Part shown: positions 8,490 through 14,973 of the stretch, piece by piece
How positions within the stretch are numbered: position 1 is the stretch's first letter
How the letters are laid out: the number at the start of each line of letters is the position of its first letter
Assembly (NCBI GenBank): GCA_003123965.1
Contig: NNSL01000239.1
Span: forward strand, 1 to 17,562
Direction of reading: 5' to 3'
DNA from: Balneolaceae bacterium SMO_bin1
GTDB lineage: Bacteria; Bacteroidota; Rhodothermia; Balneolales; Balneolaceae
DNA length: 17,562 bases
Translations under genes and position numbers: made by a program
Notes under the pieces: model-generated
What the model was told of the DNA's origin: nothing
What the model saw: the letters and a program-made list of their open reading frames with translations, nothing else
Database searches by the model: none

Positions 8490-9710
8490 TTAGTTACTGT
8501 TAGAATTGGCTGAGCTGGTATCACTGGTAGCGCTGCTGGGCTGTGGTCCGCCAATGGGAACCGACTGATCTTGAAACTGGCCGGTTTGTGCGATACGAAC
8601 GCGGGAGCTGTCTTCGAGGCCGGTTTGTCCCGTAATTACAACTTCATCGCCGGCTTGTAATCCGCTGAGTATTTCTACCTTGTCACCTTGCTCAATGCCC
8701 AGGGTTAGCTCACGCTTCAAGGCCAGTGTATCATCCTGCACCACAAAGGCAGAGTACGATCGTTCGATCTGTATAGCGTTTGATTCGGGCTCAATTACGG
8801 TTTGCACATTCTCTACTAAAGCTGATCGCGGAATAGTGACTGCATTTGGTCGGGTTTCAACATTAATAATAGACTCTACAAGCACGCCCTGATAAATAGA
8901 AGGCCCTTGGCTGGTGAAGGCAATAACAACCTCACCAAGGCCCGTGGTCGGATCCAAACGCGGACTGATGCGGGCTACACGGCCTGTGGCAGATGAAGAT
9001 TGTTGGTTAGAAAGCCGGAAGGTAACCTGCTGGCCTACATCCACACGTTCCCATTCCTGGAGCGGTAAAAATACACTCGTTTCAAATCCGGTAAGGTTTC
9101 CAATTTCAAATGCAACTGTCCCCGATGAGGCCAGATCACCCTCCGCCACGTTTCTTGATATCACTACCCCGTAAACCGGTGACCGAATGACGGTATTATC
9201 AAGGCTTTCTTGGTTTTGCGTAAGTGTTGCACGTGCAGATTCCACCTGGGCTTTGCTGTTTTGAAAGGTAGCACGCGCATTATCGAGTTCCGACTTGCTG
9301 ATTAAATCGCGCTCATATAGGGTTTGCTGGCGTGCATATTGGGCACTATCTCGCTGAAAGGCGGCTTGTGCTTGTTCCAACTGCGCGCGCGCCTGCTGCA
9401 CTTGATCGCGAAAGGTGTTGCCCCGAATTTCAGCCAATCGTGCACCCTGGCTAACCGTATCGCCGAGATCAGCATAAATTTGAGTGATACGGTTACTCAC
9501 TTGCGGGGTGACCTGTACCACGTCCTGTGCTTCTACCGTACCAAACGAGCGTATTTGTCGAGAAATAGATTCTGCTTCAACAGTAATAGTTTCTACACTG
9601 GTACCTTGCTGATTTTGTTGCCGGTTAAAATTTGGTCGGTTTGCATTCCCGCTGCAGGCCTGCAGGAAAAATACGGCTATAAGTAAGAGCCCTAAAGTGT
9701 CTTTTTTCAC
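8490..9710 (-). CDS. RND efflux periplasmic adaptor (membrane-fusion lipoprotein)
   Basis: The periplasmic adaptor that links an RND permease to an outer-membrane channel. I start it at GTG 9710: that puts a compact lipoprotein signal at the very N-terminus (K-K, hydrophobic core LGLLLIAVFF, lipobox LQAC with Cys19), whereas the longer reading begins with TTG and adds a proline-rich piece in front. After an Asn/Gln-rich linker come the first half of the barrel-sandwich (lipoyl-like) domain (about 55-97, VQVTPQVSNRITQIYADLGD) and a coiled-coil hairpin (about 100-170, Gln/Ala-rich). The second half-motif (DNTVIRSPVYGVVISRNVAEG, 171-191), a beta-barrel and the membrane-proximal domain follow. 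The last 25 or so residues are a Ser/Gln/Asn-rich tail. It is first in the operon, eight bases before the first permease. No TolC-type gene is present in the window, so the outer channel must be elsewhere. Confidence 0.93.
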   Translation of the reverse strand: MKKDTLGLLLIAVFFLQACSGNANRPNFNRQQNQQGTSVETITVEAESISRQIRSFGTVEAQDVVQVTPQVSNRITQIYADLGDTVSQGARLAEIRGNTFRDQVQQARAQLEQAQAAFQRDSAQYARQQTLYERDLISKSELDNARATFQNSKAQVESARATLTQNQESLDNTVIRSPVYGVVISRNVAEGDLASSGTVAFEIGNLTGFETSVFLPLQEWERVDVGQQVTFRLSNQQSSSATGRVARISPRLDPTTGLGEVVIAFTSQGPSIYQGVLVESIINVETRPNAVTIPRSALVENVQTVIEPESNAIQIERSYSAFVVQDDTLALKRELTLGIEQGDKVEILSGLQAGDEVVITGQTGLEDSSRVRIAQTGQFQDQSVPIGGPQPSSATSDTSSANSNSN

Positions 9711-9800
9711 GAGTAAATATTTGAATTTAATTTTATAAGCATTGTATGTACGGGGCGGCGAGGGCAAAGATTCATTCTTGACGGAGAAATATGCTGAATA

Positions 9801-9843
9801 AGCTGTTATTAACGAGTTTTAACAACTCGAGTGAATAACAGCT
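9801..9843. promoter_or_regulatory. Nested inverted repeat upstream of the efflux operon
   Basis: Outer arms AGCTGTTATT (9801-9810) and AATAACAGCT (9834-9843) are perfect complements. Inside them lie CGAGTT (9813-9818) and AACTCG (9824-9829), around the loop TTAAC. The right outer arm runs into a second dyad, AACAGCTGTT (9837-9846). It sits about 90 bases upstream of the membrane-fusion protein start and about 60 bases past the stop of the barrel protein gene. No T run follows on either strand, so a classical terminator is unlikely. An operator for a local regulator, or a structured leader of the efflux transcript, are possible readings. No regulator gene is adjacent. Confidence 0.5.
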
Positions 9844-9902
9844 GTTACAGCTGCTGTTGTGCGGAAGAAGGGTTTGGAATCTGAAAATTATTCGCGATTA
9901 AT

Positions 9903-11165
9903 TTAGAATCGCGGATTAACAATATTATTGAAAATAGATCCAAAGGTATAGTTGAGCCCAAAGCCTATCCGATATTCATAACCGGTAGCCCTGTCGCGCA
10001 GCCGAAGTAAAGCTTCCTCGTCGGTTACACCTTCACCGGGCAGGGCAATTTGATCATTAATAAGCGAGTAGTTACCAAACACATTTAATGATAGGCCTCT
10101 GAACACCCGGAAATTAAGGCGCCCGCGAAAATCAACCCGGTTTTTACTGAAGTCGTGCATAAAGTTTGACCCTTCAAGCGAGGCATTAATTGAACCCCAG
10201 GTTTTAGTAACGTTGTAGTCTATTTCAAGGCTTTGTTCTACCAAAAATTCTTCGGTTTTATTGAAGATGGTAGTATCGCGGTATTGGTAATAGGTTGGCG
10301 ATATTTGGTAGAGAAAGCTAAACTCGTGTACGTTGTACTCGCGATATGGAAATATGTTATACTCAATGGCCGGGCTTGCTCCAGCCTGAAATTTAATATT
10401 GCGAAACGTTGAAGAGGAAATTCTCGATGAAGCACCTACCGACCAATGTGGTGAAATGCTTTTTACAACAAGCGCTTCAAAACTTTCGCGATTACTGGTG
10501 AAGGTGGTGTCTTCATTGTTAAGCTGAAAGGTTTCTCGCTCAAAATTACCGTCTGCTTCAAGTTCAATTTTTAAATTCTCAGTAATACGGTCGGCACTTA
10601 TTTCACCTCTCAATTCCAGCGAGCTCTGTTGCTCTTCTCCACTTACCGAGGCATCCCCTCCAATATTGAAAATCCAGTAATTCCACTTATCGCGGCCATT
10701 ATCCGTTGATTCCTGCTCGGTGCCGTCATAACTAATACCAATATTATTAATTAAGGGCGTTTGCGATAAGTAAGGTATGAGCCCAATTTTAATATAGTTA
10801 GCCAAGGCTGCTCGAGTTTCTTGATCCGTATCTGTGTCGGGAGATGAAAATGTGATCTCATCATCCATTCCGTCATACATGTCTTGCCCGTAAAAGGATA
10901 ATGTAAACTCGGTACCCCCGCTTCCGGTTTGGGCACGGGTAATAAGCAAATGGATTTGCGCATCTTCTTTATCGCGTACATAGTTTACAAACGTCACGTT
11001 TTCCTTTAAGTAACTCTGGTAGCAATAGCCGCAATCAAGAAAGAGATTGGGTTTATCGCTGTTTGATGACGTTTGATCCGTATTTTGTGCAGCTAGTGCA
11101 ATAGGAAAGAAGAGGGCGATGAATAAGACTGTCGAAAATAGTTTTGAAATTTTTGTACCGGGCAT
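9903..11165 (-). CDS. Uncharacterised outer-membrane beta-barrel protein with CxxC-bearing N-terminal domain
   Basis: A 420-residue secreted protein. The signal peptide (MPGTKISKLFSTVLFIALFF, cut near ALA-AQ) is followed by a periplasmic-type domain starting LFLDCGYCYQSYLKE (C45 and C48). It continues with VTFVNYVRDKEDAQIHLLIT and TGSGGTEFTLSF. I associate this opening pattern (LDC..C, FVxYVRD, TGSGG) with a conserved but uncharacterised Bacteroidota family. From about residue 170 the chain becomes alternating amphipathic beta strands with aromatic girdles (for example HEFSFLYQISPTYYQY, LSLNVFGNYSLI). It ends in NPRF, a C-terminal phenylalanine typical of barrels folded by the BAM complex. 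There is no recognisable enzyme motif. It lies upstream of the efflux operon on the same strand but is separated from it by about 190 bases, so any link is unproven. It might be a porin-like or adhesive outer-membrane protein. Confidence 0.75.
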   Translation of the reverse strand: MPGTKISKLFSTVLFIALFFPIALAAQNTDQTSSNSDKPNLFLDCGYCYQSYLKENVTFVNYVRDKEDAQIHLLITRAQTGSGGTEFTLSFYGQDMYDGMDDEITFSSPDTDTDQETRAALANYIKIGLIPYLSQTPLINNIGISYDGTEQESTDNGRDKWNYWIFNIGGDASVSGEEQQSSLELRGEISADRITENLKIELEADGNFERETFQLNNEDTTFTSNRESFEALVVKSISPHWSVGASSRISSSTFRNIKFQAGASPAIEYNIFPYREYNVHEFSFLYQISPTYYQYRDTTIFNKTEEFLVEQSLEIDYNVTKTWGSINASLEGSNFMHDFSKNRVDFRGRLNFRVFRGLSLNVFGNYSLINDQIALPGEGVTDEEALLRLRDRATGYEYRIGFGLNYTFGSIFNNIVNPRF

Positions 11166-11536
11166 AACAATTTTGAGAGTTCAGATATTAGTACCGAGAA
11201 AAAAATCTTTCTTACATAACGTAAGAGGCGTTGTGAATAAAACGATTTTACCGAAGAAATACTTCCATTTTAAACTACTTTAATGTTTTCTGTATAAGGA
11301 TTTACATATCTATTTTATACGTGTATGTGCTTAAAGTGGTAACCAATACAGATTCGCATCATTTCGTTCACATCAACCAAAAATAGAAATGATTCATACT
11401 TTTTAAAAGAGAGAAGGGTAGGGGGTATTTGTTTCTTAATAGGCGCAGAAGCCAAAAATGAAAACACCTTAAACTTTGGCCATAATTTCATATTTTAGAG
11501 CACGCTAACGAAGCCAATCAAATCACCAAATGACCT
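11166..11536. other. Divergent intergenic region (371 bases)
   Basis: AT-rich spacer between the minus-strand barrel protein gene and the plus-strand transaldolase gene; it must hold both promoters. The clearest structure is an inverted repeat TCTTAC-ATAAC-GTAAGA at 11210-11226, about 45 bases upstream of the barrel gene start, which could be an operator. Before the transaldolase, CTTTGG (11474-11479) followed by TATTTTAG (11491-11498) loosely resembles Bacteroidota promoter elements (TTTG, TAnnTTTG), but the spacing is too short to be convincing. I see no RNA gene or reading frame with protein character in it. Confidence 0.4.
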
Positions 11537-12211
11537 ATGAAATTTTTTATTGATACTGCTGACTTGGACGAAATAAGGGAAGCGAATGACCTGGGCGTTC
11601 TTGACGGGGTGACCACCAACCCCAGCTTGTGCTACAAAATTGGAGTAAAAGACTTTGAAGGTCACGTTGCCGAAATATGCGACATCCTTGACGGAGATGT
11701 TTCCGCCGAAGTGATCTCCACCACACATGACGAAATTATGGAAGAAGCCCACAACCTGGCTGCTATTGCCGATAATGTTGTGGTAAAAGTACCGCTGATT
11801 AAAGAAGGTATTAAAGCCATAAAATCCCTTTCAGACGAAGGTATTCGCACTAACTGCACGCTTTGCTTCTCGGCATCGCAGGCATTGCTGGCCGCAAAAG
11901 CCGGCGCCACATATATTTCACCATTTATCGGCCGCATTGATGATATCTCATCCGACGGCATGCAGCTTATTGAAGACGTAGTGCAGATTTACGACAACTA
12001 CGGACTCGAAACCGAAGTGCTGGCCGCCAGTATACGTCACCCCATGCATGTCATGGAAGCTGCCCGCCTCGGCGCCGATGTAGCCACCATGCCCATGAAA
12101 GTGATTAACCAGCTGCTTCAGCACCCGCTTACCGACATCGGCCTGCAGCGTTTTATTGATGACTGGGAAGCTCTGCAAGATTCATTAAAAGAAGAGCAGG
12201 CCGCAGAATAA
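11537..12211 (+). CDS. tal: Transaldolase (small, FSA-like/TalC-type family)
   Basis: A 224-residue TIM-barrel class I aldolase that moves a dihydroxyacetone unit between sugar phosphates in the non-oxidative pentose phosphate pathway. It acts in the cytoplasm. Family residues are visible: D6 in [10 protein letters not shown]28 in GVTTNPS, and the Schiff-base lysine K84 in VVVKVPL. The sequence SPFIGRIDD marks the later active-site strand. Two positions separate true transaldolases from fructose-6-phosphate aldolase: here E58 (in SAEVIST) replaces FSA Gln59, and F130 replaces FSA Tyr131. Both match transaldolases such as TalB, so I prefer transaldolase activity over FSA. Length is normal for the short family (about 215-225). 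The ATG at 11537 gives the canonical MKFFIDTA start. The gene is monocistronic and converges on crtI, with a terminator just after its stop. Confidence 0.93.
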   Translation: MKFFIDTADLDEIREANDLGVLDGVTTNPSLCYKIGVKDFEGHVAEICDILDGDVSAEVISTTHDEIMEEAHNLAAIADNVVVKVPLIKEGIKAIKSLSDEGIRTNCTLCFSASQALLAAKAGATYISPFIGRIDDISSDGMQLIEDVVQIYDNYGLETEVLAASIRHPMHVMEAARLGADVATMPMKVINQLLQHPLTDIGLQRFIDDWEALQDSLKEEQAAE

Positions 12212-12243
12212 CCTGCGTTTTACCCCATTTTGATTCAGTATAC

Positions 12244-12279
12244 AGTGCCGGATTCAATCCCTGAGTCCGGCACTTTTTT
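12244..12279 (+). terminator. Rho-independent terminator of the transaldolase gene
   Basis: The 9-bp stem AGTGCCGGA (12244-12252) pairs with TCCGGCACT (12266-12274) around a 13-base loop and is followed by a run of six Ts (12274-12279). It begins 33 bases after the transaldolase stop. The T run touches the stop codon of the convergent crtI gene (12278-12280), so the two transcripts end almost tail to tail. On the minus strand no T run follows the stem, so it is mainly a plus-strand terminator. Confidence 0.9.
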
Positions 12280-13762
12280 ATTTAAACTCCTCATTGACCA
12301 AATCCTCGGCAATTTTGGCGGACGACAGCACACCCGGCAGCCCCGCCCCCGGATGCGTGCCCGCGCCCACAAAATAGAGCCGGTCCACATCTTCCGATTT
12401 ATTATGCGGACGAAACCAAGCCGATTGTGTAAGAATAGGTTCCACCGAAAACGCCGACCCCTTGTAGCTATTGAGCGTATTCTTAAAATGGAGCGGGTCA
12501 ATATGGTGCTCGGCAATGATGTTTTCTTCGAGATCGGGTAGATAGTTTTCTTCTAGGAATGAGATAATGGTATCCCGGTACGGTTTGGCTTTTTGCGTCC
12601 AGTCGGTGCCGCTGTCTAAATGCGGAACCGGCGAAAGCACGTAAAATGCTTCGCAGCCGTCAGGAGCCAGCGAGGGATCGGTTTTGGTGGGCATGTGCAG
12701 GTACAGGGAGAAATCTTCAGCCAGCTCTTTTTTGTTGAAAATATCGTCCAGAAGTCCTTTATAACGGTCGCCCAGAATAATATTATGATGCGCTAAGTCG
12801 GAATCCAAATATCGCTTCTTAGTACCGAAGTAGATCACAAAAAGCGACATACTGTACTTGGTCCGCTCAATTTTACGATTGGTATATTTCTGTCGTTTTG
12901 ATTCAGGAATCATGTGCCGGTAGGTAAAGGCAACATCAGCATTTGAGACGACGGCATCGGCCATATATGTTTCTCCGTTTTTTAAGCGCACGCCTTTGGC
13001 TGTCTGACCCTCAATTAAAATCTCACCTATTTCGGTTTCGGTATGAATCACCCCGCCCTGCTCGCGAATTAATTTTTCCATGGCTTCCACAATGGCGCCG
13101 GTGCCGCCCATAGCGTAGTGTACGCCCCATTCACGTTCCAGGTAGTGAATCATCGCATAAATAGAAGTAGTCTGAAAGGGATTGCCGCCCACAAGCAGCG
13201 GGTGAAAAGAGAAACACTTTCGCAGAAAATCATTTTCAATATATTGGGCTGCATATTTATAAACGGTTTTGTACGACTGCAGCTTGATCAGGTCCGGGGC
13301 CACTTTCAACATATCCCAAATGCTAAGAAAGGGCTGATCGGCCAGTTCGGTAAATCCTTTATCAAAAATGGCTTTTGTTGAATTGAGAAACTTCGTGTAG
13401 CCTTCTTTATCGGCCGGATTCCATTTTTCAATCTGGCTTAGTACAAACTCGTGGTCGTTATTGTAATCAAATGCTTTACCGTTCTTGTCAAAAATGCGGT
13501 AAAAGGGATCACAGGGAACAAATTGAACATAATCTTCGCGGCTTTTGCCGGCGGCTTCAAAAATTTCGTCAAACAAAAAGGGAGCGGTAATTACAGTGGG
13601 TCCGCCATCAAAAGTAAAGCCATTTTTTTCGTAAACGTAGGCGCGGCCTCCCAATTTGTCGCGTTTCTCAAAAAGTTCAACATTGTACCCTTCTGAAAGT
13701 AATCTTGAAGCGGTTGCGAGCCCTCCAAAACCACTACCGATAACTATAATTTTTTTGTCCAT
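12278..13762 (-). CDS. crtI: Phytoene desaturase (CrtI-type)
   Basis: A 494-residue FAD-dependent amine-oxidase-fold enzyme that introduces double bases into phytoene, normally giving neurosporene or lycopene, in carotenoid synthesis at the cytoplasmic membrane. The N-terminus [20 protein letters not shown] (5-24) is the dinucleotide-binding loop. It continues with [14 protein letters not shown] and FDGGPTVI (52-59). The CrtI-type C-terminal signature [17 protein letters not shown] is near residues 462-478. Full length and intact. No crtB or other carotenoid gene is adjacent in the window, unlike the common crtI-crtB pairing, so phytoene supply must come from elsewhere. Related desaturases and ketolases share the fold, but this close match to the bacterial crtI pattern makes phytoene desaturase the best call. 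Confidence 0.93.
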   Translation of the reverse strand: MDKKIIVIGSGFGGLATASRLLSEGYNVELFEKRDKLGGRAYVYEKNGFTFDGGPTVITAPFLFDEIFEAAGKSREDYVQFVPCDPFYRIFDKNGKAFDYNNDHEFVLSQIEKWNPADKEGYTKFLNSTKAIFDKGFTELADQPFLSIWDMLKVAPDLIKLQSYKTVYKYAAQYIENDFLRKCFSFHPLLVGGNPFQTTSIYAMIHYLEREWGVHYAMGGTGAIVEAMEKLIREQGGVIHTETEIGEILIEGQTAKGVRLKNGETYMADAVVSNADVAFTYRHMIPESKRQKYTNRKIERTKYSMSLFVIYFGTKKRYLDSDLAHHNIILGDRYKGLLDDIFNKKELAEDFSLYLHMPTKTDPSLAPDGCEAFYVLSPVPHLDSGTDWTQKAKPYRDTIISFLEENYLPDLEENIIAEHHIDPLHFKNTLNSYKGSAFSVEPILTQSAWFRPHNKSEDVDRLYFVGAGTHPGAGLPGVLSSAKIAEDLVNEEFK

Positions 13763-13838
13763 GCAGCTGTAAATGCGTAAAAGTTAGTGAGTGCTAAAAT
13801 TCAGTATCATAAAGAGGTACGGCGGCTATATTCGTTCC

Positions 13839-13846
13839 CAAAATTA
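13839..13846 (-). promoter_or_regulatory. Possible -7 promoter element of crtI
   Basis: On the minus strand this reads TAATTTTG, an exact match to the Bacteroidota -7 consensus TAnnTTTG. It lies 77 bases before the crtI ATG. The expected -33 TTTG partner is not clear. A single 8-base match in AT-rich DNA may be chance. Confidence 0.3.
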
Positions 13847-13875
13847 GCTATTAAACTAAATTGTAACTTTGTGGG

Positions 13876-14664
13876 CTAGCCGTTTTCGAGCTGTTTTACA
13901 TAACCGCTAAAGTTTCGGCGTTCCAGCTCTTTCTGTTTTTGACGGGCCTTATTTCTGTTTTCATAAAGTCCGTAATATACACGATAGAACGTTTTGTTAT
14001 TGCGGCGTATGATTTCAACCCGTGAGCCATCAATTTTTTTGGAGTGCTTAAAGGCCTTGTCTGCAGAGTCGAAAGAGCCAAGCTGCACGGTGTAGGTGGG
14101 AACAGTGAGATTTTTGGGTTGAGATTCCTCAAGCGAGTTTTTGGGCACATAAAGTCTTACATTAGCTACTCCGGGGCCAATCATACCCACTTTTTTGGCG
14201 GCTTCGCGTGATAGATCAATAATTCGATTTTTGGCATACGGGCCGCGATCGTTAATGCGAACCAGCACGGCCTGACCGGAATCTTCATTTTGCACGAGCA
14301 CCCTGGTGTTAAAAGGAAGAGTGCGATGCGCAGCAGTAAGTTCGTTCATGTTATACTGCTCTCCATTGGCTGTCAGGCGACCGTGAAAATTGGGGCCGTA
14401 CCAGCTGGCGCGGCCGGTTTCCAGCAATTCCACAATTTCAGTATCGCCCTCATCACGAGAAATAAGCACACGGGCCAGGGATGAATCGGGCGCTTGGTAA
14501 ATAATAGATACGGGTTGCTGCGTTTCGGGAGGCTCAATTTTTGGGGCCGGCGGTGGTGGGGGCTCTGGAGAAGCAGATCGCTGGGTTGTGCCGCACGAGG
14601 CGAGCAGTACAATTGTAAGCACAGCAGCACATAAAGTCGAAAAAATTTTATTTACAGTACTCAT
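13876..14664 (-). CDS. rlpA: RlpA-type septal lytic transglycosylase lipoprotein with SPOR domain
   Basis: A 262-residue outer-membrane lipoprotein expected to cleave stem-peptide-free ('denuded') peptidoglycan strands at the division site. Layout: a signal peptide with lipobox LASC (Cys24), a proline-rich linker (31-50), a double-psi beta-barrel RlpA domain (about 84-172), and a C-terminal SPOR domain (about 189-260). In the barrel domain, GRASWYGPNFHGRLTANGE, AAHRTLPFNTRV (H113), INDRGPY (D139) and IIDLSREAAKKVG are visible. In SPOR, YTVQLGSFDSADKA and FYRVYYGLYENRNKA stand out; this domain binds denuded glycans at septa. Catalytic-type His and Asp residues are kept, so it is probably active. 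I chose ATG 14664 over a TTG six bases upstream because it starts MSTVNK directly before the signal peptide. Confidence 0.93.
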   Translation of the reverse strand: MSTVNKIFSTLCAAVLTIVLLASCGTTQRSASPEPPPPPAPKIEPPETQQPVSIIYQAPDSSLARVLISRDEGDTEIVELLETGRASWYGPNFHGRLTANGEQYNMNELTAAHRTLPFNTRVLVQNEDSGQAVLVRINDRGPYAKNRIIDLSREAAKKVGMIGPGVANVRLYVPKNSLEESQPKNLTVPTYTVQLGSFDSADKAFKHSKKIDGSRVEIIRRNNKTFYRVYYGLYENRNKARQKQKELERRNFSGYVKQLENG

Positions 14665-14667
14665 TTT

Positions 14668-14675
14668 CAAACGTA
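14668..14675 (-). promoter_or_regulatory. Possible -7 promoter element next to the rlpA start
   Basis: On the minus strand this reads TACGTTTG, matching TAnnTTTG exactly, and it ends only three bases before the chosen ATG of rlpA. If used, transcription would start at or just inside the start codon, giving a leaderless message. No clear -33 element is seen, so this may be chance. Confidence 0.2.
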
Positions 14676-14973
14676 AAGAGCGTTGTTTTTGGGCTTAATT
14701 GTCATAAAAATGAGAGATCTGCCTTAGATAATACGAAATTTGTTGCGATAATAATACAGGTTTGAGTTGCCGTTTTATGATGAATACAATTTTGAAGGGG
14801 GCTTTGATAGCGAAATTTGAGTAGCCCTTGCATCAAAAACAGGATATTCACTGAATTTACTGTTATCATTGCGTGAAACAATTTGCCTCGATACACCTAT
14901 AGATGAAGCGCATTTCATTCAAAAGAATATTACATAGTTGAGCTACTTGTTCAAATTGGCACCCACTGAAAAA

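Noticed and set aside
9711..9767. 19-residue extension of the membrane-fusion protein from a TTG start
   Set aside because: It would bury the lipoprotein signal peptide behind a proline-rich piece; GTG 9710 places the lipobox correctly.
9893..9913. CGCGATT...AATCGCG hairpin overlapping the barrel gene stop as a terminator
   Set aside because: The 7-bp stem is perfect but no T run follows on the minus strand and it includes the stop codon; it could not be called a terminator.
14702..14896. 64-codon minus-strand open frame between rlpA and the propeller gene
   Set aside because: Low-complexity AT-rich translation, no ribosome-binding site, no recognisable domain.
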